DNA of 64,000 nucleotides from Actinomyces graevenitzii C83 (GTDB lineage Bacteria; Actinomycetota; Actinomycetes; Actinomycetales; Actinomycetaceae): contig NZ_JH470338.1 in assembly GCF_000239695.1 (NCBI RefSeq), forward strand, positions 803,327 to 867,326, in the 5' to 3' direction. The notes beneath the pieces were generated by a model, which saw nothing but the letters and a program-made list of their open reading frames with translations, had not been told where the DNA came from and did not search any database. Shown here piece after piece: positions 27,630 to 38,170 of the stretch (positions within the stretch are counted from its first letter, which is position 1; every line of letters starts with the position of its first letter). The translations under genes and the position numbers were made by a program.

Positions 27630-29891
27630 CTAGGACTTTTCTAGGAAGGCCTGCGAGTCTTCATCTAGGCGCCGGGCCAGCACTTGGGCTAGGGCCGGCG
27701 CCTGCTCTAGCTGTGGATCGGCCTTAACTATTTGCCAGGCGTCTTGGCGGGCTTGCTCAATTACTTTGACGTGTTCACTGTCAGTTACTTGCAGTAGGTC
27801 TAGGTTGCGTTTGCGCCCTGACTGGCTTGAGCCCAGTACATCGCCTTCGCTACGTAGGCGTAGATCGGCTTCGGCTAGTTCGAATCCGTTGGTGGTGGAG
27901 GCGAAAGCTTTGAGGCGGTGGAAGGCGGGTGAGCCTACCTGCGCGCCGGTGACTGCCATGCATATGGCGGGTTTGTCGGCGCGCCCCACCCGTCCGCGTA
28001 GCTGGTGCAGTTGGGATAGGCCAAAGCGTTCGGCGTCTAGGATCACCATCATGGTGGCGTCTGAAACGTCCACCCCTACCTCCACTACGGTGGTGGTTAC
28101 TAATAGTGGGGTGGTGCCTTGGATGAAGTTACTGAGGGAGTTTTCTTTTTCGACGCCGTCCATGCGCCCGGTGAGGGTACCAATAGAGATGCCAGCTAGT
28201 TCTGGTTCTTTGGCTAGGCGCTGTGCCCAGTCATTTACGGAAGCTAGGGACGCGTCTGAAGTTTCACTGTCAATGCTGGGGCACACCACGAATACGCGTC
28301 CGCCTCCAGCTATTTCTTGGGCAGCGCGGCGCCATAAGGCTTGCACCCAGGCTTGTCTTTCCCAGGGCACTAGGTGGGTGGTTACCTGGGTGCGCCCGGC
28401 TGGTAGCCCTTCTAAAACTGAGATTTCTAGATCACCAAAGACGGTCATGGCCACGGTGCGGGGAATGGGTGTGGCTGTCATAACCAGTAGGTGCGGGGTG
28501 GTGTGAGCGCCGCTTGGGTCAAGTGAGCCGCGTTCACGCAGCACATTACGCTGGGCCACCCCAAAGCGGTGCTGTTCATCGATAACTACCAGCCCCAAAC
28601 CAGGCAGCTGGACAGTGTCTGAAAGTAGGGCGTGGGTGCCTACCACTATGGCGCTTTCACCACTGGCCAGTTTGGCTAGCACTGCGCGTTTAGCGGGCAC
28701 GCTCATAGAGGCGGTTAGCAAATAGATTTTGTCTGCGGCGCCTACTTCTAGCCCCGGCAACGCCGCTAAGCCACTGCCTTGGGCACCTTTGCTTTCTTTA
28801 GCACCTTGCGCCGCGCCAATTGGGCCCACCTGGCTAAGTAGGCGTTTTAGGGAGCTTACATGCTGGGCTGCTAGCACTTCAGTGGGGGCCAGTAGGGCGC
28901 ACTGACCACCTTGACCTAGCACTTGGGCCATTGCGCGCAGGGCCACCACGGTTTTACCGGCGCCCACATCACCTTGCAGCAGACGCTGCATGGGCACGGT
29001 CTTGTTCAGATCCTGGGCGATCTGCTCACCCACCTGCACTTGGGAGGTGGTTAGTTCAAAAGGCAAATGCGCGTCAATCTGGCTACGCAGCGAGTCTGCC
29101 TTAGGCACCGGCCAGGCAATGGCGTGTTCTCGAGCCAATACATCAGCGCGGTGGCTGGCTAAAGCCACCTGGGTGAGTAAAGCCTGGTTGTAGCGCAGGC
29201 GTGAGCGCGCCCGCACCCACTGGCTGCTATCTGCCGGCCCATGCACCTGTCGGTAGGCTTCAAGCAGACCAAGTAGACGGCGTCTAGCCAATATTTTCTT
29301 TGGCACATACTCGGGCACATCCGTATCGCGAAGCTGATCAAGCACCATGCGCACAGCCTTAGCCAGGCGCCAACTAGGCAAGGCTTCACTAGCGCGATAA
29401 ATCGGGATAGGCCGGGCCATCAGGGCTTGACGCTCAGTTTCACTTAGCTCATCAAGTACCTGGAACTTGGCACCGGTTAGCTGCAAGCGTCCGCCACGAA
29501 ACTTGGTTTTACCGGCGAAAATTGCGGTGGTATCAGGCTGAAGTTGGCGAGCGTAGTTGCTTAGCTGGTAGTGGGCTCCGAACATCACCACTTCCATCTC
29601 CATCAGCCCGTCAGTAACTAGGGCCTGTAAAATTGCTGGTGGCCGCCCGGACATGGTGCGCCTAACCTGGGCGTGAATTACCTGCACCTGTACGGTTACC
29701 TCTTCATCGGCAACCAGCTGGCCTAAAGAGCTCAGCTGCCCCCAGGTTTCGTAGCGTTTAGGCAGATAGTCCAGCAAATCCCAGCCGGTATGTAGATCCA
29801 GCTTAGCTAGGGCGGTGGCGGTGCGTTTACCCAGCAACCGCTCCAGGGGCCGCTCTAGCAGGCCAGGGGCCCTCTCACTGGCCGGTGTCAT
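27630..29891 (-). CDS. recG: ATP-dependent DNA helicase RecG
   Basis: 753 residues. An N-terminal OB wedge domain (about 50-160) is followed by a superfamily 2 helicase with Walker A GDVGAGKTVVALRA, box DEQHRFG and motif VI QLRGRVGRADKPA. RecG remodels stalled forks and Holliday junctions. An insertion after LAPTEVLAAQHV (about 350-395) is longer than usual and low in complexity. It overlaps the upstream DAK2 gene by one base, the usual order. Confidence 0.96.
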   Translation of the reverse strand: MTPASERAPGLLERPLERLLGKRTATALAKLDLHTGWDLLDYLPKRYETWGQLSSLGQLVADEEVTVQVQVIHAQVRRTMSGRPPAILQALVTDGLMEMEVVMFGAHYQLSNYARQLQPDTTAIFAGKTKFRGGRLQLTGAKFQVLDELSETERQALMARPIPIYRASEALPSWRLAKAVRMVLDQLRDTDVPEYVPKKILARRRLLGLLEAYRQVHGPADSSQWVRARSRLRYNQALLTQVALASHRADVLAREHAIAWPVPKADSLRSQIDAHLPFELTTSQVQVGEQIAQDLNKTVPMQRLLQGDVGAGKTVVALRAMAQVLGQGGQCALLAPTEVLAAQHVSSLKRLLSQVGPIGAAQGAKESKGAQGSGLAALPGLEVGAADKIYLLTASMSVPAKRAVLAKLASGESAIVVGTHALLSDTVQLPGLGLVVIDEQHRFGVAQRNVLRERGSLDPSGAHTTPHLLVMTATPIPRTVAMTVFGDLEISVLEGLPAGRTQVTTHLVPWERQAWVQALWRRAAQEIAGGGRVFVVCPSIDSETSDASLASVNDWAQRLAKEPELAGISIGTLTGRMDGVEKENSLSNFIQGTTPLLVTTTVVEVGVDVSDATMMVILDAERFGLSQLHQLRGRVGRADKPAICMAVTGAQVGSPAFHRLKAFASTTNGFELAEADLRLRSEGDVLGSSQSGRKRNLDLLQVTDSEHVKVIEQARQDAWQIVKADPQLEQAPALAQVLARRLDEDSQAFLEKS

Positions 29892-31636
29892 TAAAATCCT
29901 TCCAAGCCCACCAGCACCTGGTCTAAATCTTGGTGCGAGGCGTAGATATTTATGTCCAGGTCTTCGTCTATGCCCATATCTTGGGCTTTTTGTACGACGG
30001 CGTCGCGGATTAAGGGGGCCACGTCGCTATCGGCCAGGGCACCGACTAAAACCGTAACTGTCACGGTCCACTCCCCCAGCGCCTCAGCCACCGCCAGGGC
30101 GATGCGTTCGGCGTCGACCCCACTAAATTCAAGCACCCGCATACGCACCGCCGTCACCCAGGCGGTACGTTCCATCAAAGCCAGCTTGGCAGCCTCGTCT
30201 ACATCTGAGCTGTTTTCCAGTTCAGCCAGGCCCAAAGCCATGGCGGTGACAAACATTGCCACCTCGTTAGAGGTGTCAGCGACCTTCAGGCGGGTCAGGG
30301 CTTCAACGCCGCCGGCAGATTTACTGGCGTAATCACCAGCCACCAGTACGTCGTCGCCAAGATTACTGTCATCTAAAGCCCACACAGCGGCGCGTGAAGT
30401 GAGCGAGCGGGAAGCTGCGTGGGCCGCCGAGATTGAGGCCTCATCGCAAGGTAGTACAAAAGCATTGGGGTTTTGAATATCGCCTGCTGCCCGCACGATT
30501 GCGTCAGAGTCTGGCTCTAGTACCACCACAGCCCCAGCCCGCGCCAAAGGCACGATTAGTCCCGGGGCGCGTGTGCAGGCAATTACCCCGATCTCGTTTT
30601 GGACTTTACGGGCCGCTTTTGAGGGGCGCTTAGCACTAAAGCGTTCCAGGGGAATCACATTTGAGCCGCCCCGAGCGTTAAAACCGTAAGGGTTTGTGGG
30701 CGGCTCGGTGTGGCTAGAGCGCAGGCGGCGAATACAGACCTGGCGGGCCTTACCGTAAGGAGGTAGGGCCGCGCGCGGGTTGTCGGTGTGCACATGCACG
30801 TGGAACAAACCCATATTGAGGCTGTCGACCGCCCCCACCACGGCCACACTGTCACCTATTTCTCCCAGCCCCTTGCGTAGTCGCTCAGCTTGGAAAGCGG
30901 TGGCGTTCCACAGGTACATCACCTCAAACTCACCCGAGCGGCCCGAAACCCGCTTATGGGAAGTGTTGTTTTGAGATAGGTCAGTGAGCATATTTACAGC
31001 CGTACCGGTCAGATCCCCCTGCGGGTTAAATACGTCTGCCAGCGCCGTCATAATCAGCATGATGGCCCCGGCTCCCGCATCAACTGGGCCGTGACCAATA
31101 CCAACCGTTTCCACCACTGCCTCTTGGGCCCCAAAAGCGGCGGTGGCAGTGATTTCCTCCAGGGTTGGGCGCGCTGAATTATCTAACGTGTCAGCGCCCG
31201 CCTGGGCAGCTGAACGCATGGCACTAATGAAAGTGCCCTCCACCGGGTGGGAGACTGCTTTTACGGCTCCACGCGCCATGGCCTGCAAGGCGGCCACCAA
31301 CTCCACTGGACGCAGCCCTTGGCTGGGAGCTTTTTGGGCACTTTCGCTAAAAGCAAGTAAACACTGGGCCAAAATCATCCCAGAGTTACCCCGCGCCCCC
31401 AGCACCGCTCCCGCTGAGGCCACTGCGGCGGCGTCGGCAAAATCAATCACATCAGCTTGAGTTAACGCGCGGGCCGCCCCAGCCAAAGTATGAGTAACAT
31501 TTGCACCAGTATCACTATCTGCAACCGGGAACTCATTTAGCGTATTTAGCAGCTCACCGTAGCGCACGCAGGCAGCATGAGCATGGACCAGCCAACTGTG
31601 GAGCTGTTCAATACCCAGGTGTTCAGGCGCAGACAT
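29891..31636 (-). CDS. DAK2 domain protein (FakA/YloV-like kinase)
   Basis: 581 residues. The DAK2/DhaL domain (about 10-210) has the nucleotide-binding motifs DSDTGANVTHTL and ARGNSGMILAQ; the rest matches the middle and C-terminal domains of FakA. In Firmicutes FakA phosphorylates fatty acids presented by FakB. No fakB gene lies nearby. Pairing with recG is conserved in Gram-positives. It is divergent from rpmB. Confidence 0.87.
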   Translation of the reverse strand: MSAPEHLGIEQLHSWLVHAHAACVRYGELLNTLNEFPVADSDTGANVTHTLAGAARALTQADVIDFADAAAVASAGAVLGARGNSGMILAQCLLAFSESAQKAPSQGLRPVELVAALQAMARGAVKAVSHPVEGTFISAMRSAAQAGADTLDNSARPTLEEITATAAFGAQEAVVETVGIGHGPVDAGAGAIMLIMTALADVFNPQGDLTGTAVNMLTDLSQNNTSHKRVSGRSGEFEVMYLWNATAFQAERLRKGLGEIGDSVAVVGAVDSLNMGLFHVHVHTDNPRAALPPYGKARQVCIRRLRSSHTEPPTNPYGFNARGGSNVIPLERFSAKRPSKAARKVQNEIGVIACTRAPGLIVPLARAGAVVVLEPDSDAIVRAAGDIQNPNAFVLPCDEASISAAHAASRSLTSRAAVWALDDSNLGDDVLVAGDYASKSAGGVEALTRLKVADTSNEVAMFVTAMALGLAELENSSDVDEAAKLALMERTAWVTAVRMRVLEFSGVDAERIALAVAEALGEWTVTVTVLVGALADSDVAPLIRDAVVQKAQDMGIDEDLDINIYASHQDLDQVLVGLEGF

Positions 31637-31712
31637 AGAACTAATTTTGCCGTGTTAACCTAGCTAGAGGCTACCCGGACGCAAGCTGTGCCTCAGACCA
31701 TAGCTGTAAAGT

Positions 31713-31742
31713 TTGAGCATAGGGGCAAAATAACGCTACACT
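31713..31742 (+). promoter_or_regulatory. Promoter of rpmB
   Basis: TTGAGC (31713-31718) and TACACT (31737-31742), 18-nt spacer, about 100 nt before the rpmB start. A short direct repeat of TTGCCTGAGG follows at about 31750-31772, in the leader. Confidence 0.5.
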
Positions 31743-31845
31743 GTTCGGGTTGCCTGAGGCGGTTTGCCTGAGGTACATGACCTTGCGCCAGGCCGGGTTT
31801 GCCGAGTCTAGGCGTTTTCAAGTTGAAGATCAGGAGTGAGACACC

Positions 31846-32037
31846 GTGGCTGCTGTTTGCGACGTCTGCGGCAAGGGCCCCATCTTCGGCAAGAGCGTCT
31901 CGCACTCCCACGTGCGGACCAACCGCCGGTGGAACCCCAACATTCAGCGAGTTCGTGCTCTCGTTAATGGCGCCCCTAAGCGTCTAAACGTGTGCACTTC
32001 TTGCCTCAAGGCCGGCAAGGTTACCCGCAACATCTGA
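31846..32037 (+). CDS. rpmB: 50S ribosomal protein bL28
   Basis: 63 residues, GTG start. MAAVCDVCGKGP and CTSCLKAGKV give two CxxC pairs, so this is the zinc-binding (C+) form of bL28. The core GKSVSHSHVRTNRRWNPN is typical. It is divergent from the DAK2 gene, its usual neighbour. A terminator follows at once, so it is transcribed alone. Confidence 0.97.
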   Translation: MAAVCDVCGKGPIFGKSVSHSHVRTNRRWNPNIQRVRALVNGAPKRLNVCTSCLKAGKVTRNI

Positions 32038-32060
32038 GCGCGTAGCTAAGGCTTTAAAGT

Positions 32061-32097
32061 ATGGCTCTATCCCTTTGGGATGGGGCCATTATTTTTT
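32061..32097 (+). terminator. Rho-independent terminator after rpmB
   Basis: A 13-bp stem with two G-U pairs (32061-32073 with 32077-32089, 3-nt loop) followed by six T (32092-32097). Confidence 0.88.
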
Positions 32098-32126
32098 AAT
32101 ATTGCAGGTGGCAATGCTTCGTGAGC

Positions 32127-32132
32127 TAGGTT
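32127..32132 (+). promoter_or_regulatory. -10 box before glgE
   Basis: TAGGTT lies 11 nt before the glgE ATG at 32144, and no ribosome binding site is visible, so a very short or absent leader is likely. Confidence 0.4.
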
Positions 32133-32143
32133 ACTGTAGTGAC

Positions 32144-34171
32144 ATGACAGCTACGCCACGCCCTGCCGAATTTTCTTTTATCGGTCGTATTCCTGTAACT
32201 GAAGTATTTCCCGTCATTGAAGATGGGCGCTGGCCTACAAAGGCTGTTGTAGGCGAAACCATTCCGATTCGCGCCACAGTTTTCCGTGAAGGCCACGATG
32301 CTTTTGCCGCCACCGCCATTTTGGTGCGCCCTGACGGCACTGATGGCCCGCGCGCCAACATGTACGAAATCGCCATGGGCCTTAACCGCTACGAGGCCCG
32401 CCTAACCCCCGACGAGCCCGGCGCTTGGAGCTTTAGGGTTGAGGGCTGGTCTGACCCCTACGCCACCTGGAAGCATGACGCCACACTCAAGGTGCACGCC
32501 GGCGTCGACGTCGAACTAATGCTGGAAGAAGGCGCCCGCCTGCTGCTACGCGCAGCCGAGGTGCCCACCCGCAGCAAGGGTGGCGTCAACACCCTCAACT
32601 ACGCCGCCTCCGTACTACGCGACACCTCGCGCAACCCCTACGAGCGTCTAGATGCCGGCCTAAACATCTCAGTACAAAACGAGCTGGCTGCCCTACCGCT
32701 ACGCGACATGGTTTCCCCCTCTGCCACCTACCCGCTACAGGTGGACCGCCAGCGGGCCCTATTCGGTTCCTGGTATGAGATCTTCCCGCGCTCACTGGGC
32801 GCTTACTTCGACGGCGAAAAGTGGGTTTCAGGTACTTTGGCTAGCGCCACCCAGCAGTTGGACCGCATTGCCGCCATGGGCTTTGACGTGCTCTACCTGA
32901 CCCCGGTCTCCCCCATTGGCTACACCAACCGTAAGGGTAAGAACAACACCCTCACCGCCCTTGAAGGCGACCCGGGCTCCCCCTACGGCATTGGTTCCGA
33001 CGCCGGTGGGCACGACGCCATCCACCCCGACCTGGGTACTTTTGCTGACTTTGACGCGCTGGTAGAGCGTGCCGGACAGCTGGGCATGGAAGTAGCCCTA
33101 GACCTGGCTCTACAGTGCTCTCCCGACCACCCCTGGGTGAAGGAACACCCTGAATGGTTCACGGTATTGGCAGACGGTTCAATTGCTTACGCTGAAAACC
33201 CGCCTAAGAAGTATCAGGACATTTACCCGCTTAACTTCGACAATGACCCTGAGGGTATTTACCAGGCAATTTATGACGTAGTAGTTACCTGGATTAACCA
33301 CGGGGTAAAGATTTTCCGCGTGGATAACCCCCACACTAAGCCGCTACCTTTCTGGCAGAGGCTAATTAAGCAGATCGGCGAGGAATACCCCGACGTATTC
33401 TTCCTGGCGGAGGCTTTCACTAAGCCCGCCATGATGCGCACCTTGGGCATGATCGGCTTCCAGCAGTCCTACACCTACTACGCCTGGCGTAACGCCAAGT
33501 GGGAGCTAGAGCAGTACCTGCACGAGCTCAGCCACGACACCGCCCACGTGCTACGTCCGGCCTTCTGGCCCACCACTCACGACATCCTGACCCCGTTCAT
33601 GAGCTGGGGTAAGGAGGGCGCCTTCAAGCTGCGTGCAGTGCTAGCGGCTACACTCAGCCCCACCTGGGGTATCTACAGCGGCTATGAGCTGGCCGAGTCG
33701 GTACCGCGTCCGGGCTATGAGGAGCAGATCGACAACGAGAAGTATGAGTACAAGCCCCGTGACTTCGAGGCGGCCCGTGGTAACGGTATTGAGCAGCTAC
33801 TAACTGATCTAAACCGAATCCGCCACCAGCACCCGGCTTTGGCTCAGCTGCGTGACATCACCTTCCACACCACCACCAACGATTCTCTGATCGCCTACTC
33901 CAAGCGGGTACGCGCTGAGGAGTCTTTGGATGGCCGTGAGGACATTGTGCTCACTGTGGTTAACCTTGACCCCTACAACACGGTTGAGGGTGAAGTGCTG
34001 CTGAACCTGCCTGCCGTGGGTCTGCCCGGCAACGCTGATGGCTCACGCCCGGTAGTTAAGGCCGTCGATGAGCTAAACGGCGGCGAGTACTACTGGTCCG
34101 GTTCTAACTACGTGCGCCTAGACCCTCACGAGGGTCGTTTCGCCCACGTATTTAACATCACCCGCCTCTGA
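32144..34171 (+). CDS. glgE: Alpha-1,4-glucan:maltose-1-phosphate maltosyltransferase
   Basis: 675 residues from the ATG at 32144; a longer frame from 32075 overlaps the rpmB terminator and is rejected. GlgE (GH13_3) adds maltosyl units from maltose 1-phosphate to alpha-glucan. The nucleophile is Asp394 (FRVDNPHTKP) and the acid/base Glu423 (FFLAEAFTKP), which coincide with the Streptomyces numbering I recall. An N-terminal domain, TIM barrel and C-terminal beta domain are present. It starts the glgE-mak-glgB block and ends 6 nt before mak. Confidence 0.96.
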   Translation: MTATPRPAEFSFIGRIPVTEVFPVIEDGRWPTKAVVGETIPIRATVFREGHDAFAATAILVRPDGTDGPRANMYEIAMGLNRYEARLTPDEPGAWSFRVEGWSDPYATWKHDATLKVHAGVDVELMLEEGARLLLRAAEVPTRSKGGVNTLNYAASVLRDTSRNPYERLDAGLNISVQNELAALPLRDMVSPSATYPLQVDRQRALFGSWYEIFPRSLGAYFDGEKWVSGTLASATQQLDRIAAMGFDVLYLTPVSPIGYTNRKGKNNTLTALEGDPGSPYGIGSDAGGHDAIHPDLGTFADFDALVERAGQLGMEVALDLALQCSPDHPWVKEHPEWFTVLADGSIAYAENPPKKYQDIYPLNFDNDPEGIYQAIYDVVVTWINHGVKIFRVDNPHTKPLPFWQRLIKQIGEEYPDVFFLAEAFTKPAMMRTLGMIGFQQSYTYYAWRNAKWELEQYLHELSHDTAHVLRPAFWPTTHDILTPFMSWGKEGAFKLRAVLAATLSPTWGIYSGYELAESVPRPGYEEQIDNEKYEYKPRDFEAARGNGIEQLLTDLNRIRHQHPALAQLRDITFHTTTNDSLIAYSKRVRAEESLDGREDIVLTVVNLDPYNTVEGEVLLNLPAVGLPGNADGSRPVVKAVDELNGGEYYWSGSNYVRLDPHEGRFAHVFNITRL

Positions 34172-34177
34172 CGATCA

Positions 34178-35623
34178 GTGATGAGTGCCCCAGCCTGGCC
34201 CGAAGCGACGCAGCTAGCTAACCTGCTGCGTCCAGTTTTGGCTACCCAGCGCTGGGGCACCTTACTGCCTGACAATGTCCAGGTAAGTTTTGAGGTGCTT
34301 GACTCAGGCGACACCTTACGTTGGTATTTCTTCTTACTTGACGACGGCGCTGCCCTGAGTGTGCCCATCAAGCTGGCTTGGCAGGCGCCCACTAGTGGCT
34401 GGCAGGCAAGCTTTGAGTGCGACGGCCGCCTAGCTTGGCTAGGCGAGGCCTGTACTTTGGATGCCACCTGGCAGGCTTTAACCGGCCTTAAGGTGAGCGT
34501 GATTGATGACAGCGCCCGTGAGCAGTCCAACACCTCCGTGGTGCTCTCCACCGCGCAGGGAAAAGTTATCGCTAAAGTACTGCGCCGCCTATACCCAGGC
34601 GCTAACCGCGAGTGTCTCTTCGCCCGGGCCCTGGCTGATTTCGACGCCGCCCCTACGCTGGTGCTAGCCCCCACCTTGGCCTGGCCCTTTGCGCCGTCGA
34701 CGGTTGAGGCGAGCACAAGCCAGACAGTCCCTAACGCGGAGGCACTAACTACGCCGCCTGCCGCGCCGCAAGTAGTAGTGGCTGTGGGGCACCAATTTAT
34801 TGCTGGGGCTCGCGATGGCTTTGCCTACTACGTAGAGCAGCTACGCCAAGCCCTGCCCGGGCAGCCGCTTAGCCTGGCAGTGCCTGAGCAGCTGGGTAAA
34901 TTAACTGCGCAAATGCACGTTTGCCTGGCACGTAGCTTGGGCACACAGAGCCAGACTAACTACGCCACCCTATCTCGCCAGCGTTTAGCTGCGCTAACTG
35001 AGCAACTGCAGACGCTACTGGCAACCAGCCTGCTTGACCCTGAGCAAACTAGCCGCGCTCGCACCCTGAGCCAGCAGCTAGAAACTGTGCTAGAGCCGCT
35101 ACTGGCTGAAATTAACCAGGCCGTGACTTTGCAAGCCATTCACGGCGACTACCACCTAGGCCAACTACTGGTATCTGGGACCGACTCGCCCAACGACTTA
35201 CGCTCCCCCAACTGGTATGTGGTTGATTTTGAAGGCGAGCCGCTACGCACCGATACTGAACAGCCATCGCTAGCTCCCTTAGAACGGGATCTCGCTTCTA
35301 TGGCTCGCTCTTTTAGCTATGCCTTAGCTACTGCTGGCATAAGTGAGCACAGTTGCGATGCTTTGGTGAGAAAATTCTTTATGGCTTACCGCCAAGAAAT
35401 TGCCGGTCTAGCCTGCATGCATGTTCCTGCTACCCACCCTTTAGCGCAGCCGGGAACGACTGCCGTCCAAGACCAGGTCTTGACAGTGGAGCTGCTGTTA
35501 AAGACCGTTTATGAGCTCGTCTATGAGCTCACGCACCGCCCGACATGGGCCCACATTCCCCTGGATGACCTGGGACGAATGGTGACGCACACAACCCAAA
35601 AACATGGGAGGATATGTTTATGA
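34178..35623 (+). CDS. Maltokinase (Mak/Pep2-like)
   Basis: 481 residues (GTG at 34178 or ATG at 34181). It phosphorylates maltose to maltose 1-phosphate with [15 protein letters not shown] holds the catalytic Asp of the aminoglycoside-kinase-like fold and [10 protein letters not shown] the metal-binding Asp. The N-terminal cap domain is typical of Mak. It sits between glgE and glgB. In many relatives Mak is fused or next to TreS, which supplies maltose from trehalose; treS is not here, so maltose must come from elsewhere. Confidence 0.9.
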   Translation: MMSAPAWPEATQLANLLRPVLATQRWGTLLPDNVQVSFEVLDSGDTLRWYFFLLDDGAALSVPIKLAWQAPTSGWQASFECDGRLAWLGEACTLDATWQALTGLKVSVIDDSAREQSNTSVVLSTAQGKVIAKVLRRLYPGANRECLFARALADFDAAPTLVLAPTLAWPFAPSTVEASTSQTVPNAEALTTPPAAPQVVVAVGHQFIAGARDGFAYYVEQLRQALPGQPLSLAVPEQLGKLTAQMHVCLARSLGTQSQTNYATLSRQRLAALTEQLQTLLATSLLDPEQTSRARTLSQQLETVLEPLLAEINQAVTLQAIHGDYHLGQLLVSGTDSPNDLRSPNWYVVDFEGEPLRTDTEQPSLAPLERDLASMARSFSYALATAGISEHSCDALVRKFFMAYRQEIAGLACMHVPATHPLAQPGTTAVQDQVLTVELLLKTVYELVYELTHRPTWAHIPLDDLGRMVTHTTQKHGRICL

Positions 35624-37833
35624 GTGACAACACAGCGCATGACGCCCTAGCACTAGCGGTACCTGTTGAATCCTGGGTACTTAGCGACGTTGCTTACGGG
35701 CGCCACTACAACCCCCATGAGGTCCTAGGCGGCCACCCCGGCGAGCACGGCGTTACCATCCGTACCGTGCGCCACCTGGCCGACGCCGTCGAGATCGTAA
35801 CCGAAAACGGAACCTACCCGGCCGTCCACGAGCAGGACGGCATCTGGCTAGCGGTTCTGCCTGGCAACGAGGTGCCTGACTACCGCGTTAAGGCCACCTA
35901 TGGTGACCAGGTAGTCGACGGCGATGACCCCTACCGTTTCCTGCCCACCCTAGGTGACATTGACACCTACCTGATCGGCGAAGGCCGCCACGAAGAACTG
36001 TGGAAGGTACTGGGTGCTCACATCAAGCACTTCTCCGGCCCGATGGGTGAAGTTAGCGGTGTGGCCTTCTCAGTTTGGGCCCCCAACGCCCGCGCCGTGC
36101 GCGTGGTTGGTGACTTCAACTACTGGGATGGCAGCGCCACTGCTATGCGTTCGCTAGGTGCCTGCGGTGTATGGGAGCTGTTCGTGCCCGGCGTCGGCAT
36201 CGGTGCCCGCTACAAGTTCGAAATCTGCCACCGTGACGGCACTTGGAAGCAGAAGGCTGACCCGCTAGCTCGCGCCACTGAAATTCCCCCGGCCACCGCC
36301 TCGGTAGTTACCGACGAGTTCCACCAGTGGCAGGACCAGGAGTGGATGGAGCAGCGCCCCCAGCGCGACCCGCACAACTCCCCCATGAGCATCTACGAAG
36401 TACACGTAGGCTCTTGGCGTCAAGGCCTGGGCTACCGTGGCCTAGCTGACGAGCTGATCCCCTACCTGAAGGAAACCGGCTTCACCCACGTGGAGTTCAT
36501 GCCGGTAGCTGAGCACCCCTTCGGTGGTTCTTGGGGTTACCAGGTTTCCTCCTACTACGCCCCCACCGCCCGTTTCGGTACCCCCGACGACTTCCGCTAC
36601 CTGGTAGACCAGCTACACCAGGCCGGCATCGGGGTAATCCTAGACTGGGTACCGGCCCACTTCCCCAAGGATGACTTCGCCCTGGCTCGCTTCGACGGCA
36701 CCCCGCTGTACGAAGACCCCGACCCGCTACGTGGCGAGCACCCCGACTGGGGTACCTACGTGTTCAACTTCGGCCGTCGCGAGGTGCGCAACTTCCTGGT
36801 TGCCAACGCCCTGTACTGGCTAGAAGAGTTCCACGTAGATGGCCTGCGCGTAGACGCTGTGGCTTCCATGCTTTACCTGGACTACTCGCGTAACGACGGC
36901 CAGTGGCGCCCCAACCAGTACGGCGGGCGCGAAAACCTCGAGGCCATCAGCTTCCTACAGGAAGCCAACGCCACCGCTTACCGCAAGCACCCGGGCATTG
37001 TTATGTGCGCTGAGGAATCCACCGCCTGGCCGGGCGTTACCTCCCCCACCGAGCAAGGTGGCCTGGGCTTTGGCCTCAAGTGGAACATGGGCTGGATGAA
37101 CGACACCCTGCGCTACATGGCTGAAGACCCGGTTAACCGCCGCTGGCACCACGGTGAGCTGACCTTCTCGCTGGTCTACGCCTTCTCTGAGCAGTTCATT
37201 TTGCCGCTCAGCCATGACGAGGTAGTCCACGGTAAGGGCTCACTGATCGCCAAGATGCCCGGTGACGACTGGCAAAAGCGCGCCAACCTGCGCGCCCTGT
37301 ACGCTTACATGTGGTCTCACCCCGGCAAGCAGCTGCTGTTCATGGGTCAGGAGTTTGGTCAGGGCGTTGAGTGGAACGCCGACAACTCCCTGGACTGGTG
37401 GCTGCTGGAGAACCCCGACCACGCCGGTATCAAGAACCTGATCAGTGACCTCAACGCGCTGTACAAGGCCACCCCGGCACTGTGGACCGAGGACTTCACC
37501 TACCACGGCTTTGAGTGGATCAACGCTAACGACGGCGACCACAACGTCATCACCTACCTGCGTAAGGGTAAGGATGCTGAGGGCCGCAAGGACCTAATCG
37601 CCTGCATCATTAACTTCGCCGGTAACCCCCACGAGGGCTACCGTGTGGGTCTGCCCTTCCCCGGCAAGTGGGAGGAAGTGCTCAACACTGACTCTGAGGA
37701 CTACGCCGGCTCTGGGGTCACCAACCCCGGCGTGCTTGAGGCTGAAGAGCTGCCCTGGGATGGCCAGAGCGCTTCGGTGCGTCTGCGCGTGCCCCCGCTG
37801 GGCGCTATCTTCCTGCGTCCGGTAGTTGACTGA
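35620..37833 (+). CDS. glgB: 1,4-alpha-glucan branching enzyme
   Basis: 737 residues from the ATG at 35620, which has GGGAGG at good spacing; the in-frame ATG at 35614 is too close to it. It has two N-terminal carbohydrate-binding (CBM48-like) domains, with [22 protein letters not shown] in the second, then a GH13 barrel with the nucleophile Asp in [11 protein letters not shown] and acid Glu in [11 protein letters not shown], and a C-terminal beta domain. It overlaps the mak end by 4 nt. It makes the alpha-1,6 branches on glucan built by GlgE. Confidence 0.97.
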   Translation: MSDNTAHDALALAVPVESWVLSDVAYGRHYNPHEVLGGHPGEHGVTIRTVRHLADAVEIVTENGTYPAVHEQDGIWLAVLPGNEVPDYRVKATYGDQVVDGDDPYRFLPTLGDIDTYLIGEGRHEELWKVLGAHIKHFSGPMGEVSGVAFSVWAPNARAVRVVGDFNYWDGSATAMRSLGACGVWELFVPGVGIGARYKFEICHRDGTWKQKADPLARATEIPPATASVVTDEFHQWQDQEWMEQRPQRDPHNSPMSIYEVHVGSWRQGLGYRGLADELIPYLKETGFTHVEFMPVAEHPFGGSWGYQVSSYYAPTARFGTPDDFRYLVDQLHQAGIGVILDWVPAHFPKDDFALARFDGTPLYEDPDPLRGEHPDWGTYVFNFGRREVRNFLVANALYWLEEFHVDGLRVDAVASMLYLDYSRNDGQWRPNQYGGRENLEAISFLQEANATAYRKHPGIVMCAEESTAWPGVTSPTEQGGLGFGLKWNMGWMNDTLRYMAEDPVNRRWHHGELTFSLVYAFSEQFILPLSHDEVVHGKGSLIAKMPGDDWQKRANLRALYAYMWSHPGKQLLFMGQEFGQGVEWNADNSLDWWLLENPDHAGIKNLISDLNALYKATPALWTEDFTYHGFEWINANDGDHNVITYLRKGKDAEGRKDLIACIINFAGNPHEGYRVGLPFPGKWEEVLNTDSEDYAGSGVTNPGVLEAEELPWDGQSASVRLRVPPLGAIFLRPVVD

Positions 37834-37856
37834 GCTTAGCTCAGCATTTAACTAAC

Positions 37857-37905
37857 CCCCTGGCTGGCGCTAACAAAACCGTTAGCGCCAGCCAGGGGCG
37901 TTTTT
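37857..37905 (+). terminator. Strong terminator of glgE-mak-glgB
   Basis: A perfect 18-bp stem (37857-37874 with 37881-37898, 6-nt loop) and five T (37901-37905). Confidence 0.95.
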
Positions 37906-38170
37906 ATGATTTGCGTTTAGTGTCCAGTTTCACTATAAGATAACTTGGGTCTAAAGGCCTATATGCAACCCCACCTAGCCCTACCAGCTGGGCATTTGCT
38001 AGGTTTGTAGCACGTTTTGTTTGGGGTCCATGGCACTAGAAAGACAGCATCACACTGAAACATCTCGACAGCGCCCAATAAGTCCCGTAAAACAGAAGTA
38101 ATACCCGCTGCAGCTTGTTTGCTTTAGATGCCCTTTGGCAAGCAAGACTGCTTAGTCGAAAGCTGAGGCT
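37906..38170 (+). promoter_or_regulatory. glgP upstream region
   Basis: The 337-nt gap 37834-38170 holds the glgB terminator and then about 265 nt with no gene. An imperfect 9-bp inverted repeat (CTTGTTTGC near 38114, GCAAGCAAG near 38138) lies just before glgP, and GAGG precedes the ATG. A separate glgP promoter must be here, but I cannot place it with confidence. Confidence 0.35.

Noticed and set aside
31693..31911. A 72-residue minus-strand frame over the rpmB promoter
   Set aside because: It overlaps rpmB and its promoter on the other strand and has no family features.
32075..32143. N-terminal extension of GlgE from 32075
   Set aside because: It would begin in the rpmB terminator and is unlike GlgE; the start at 32144 gives the expected catalytic positions.
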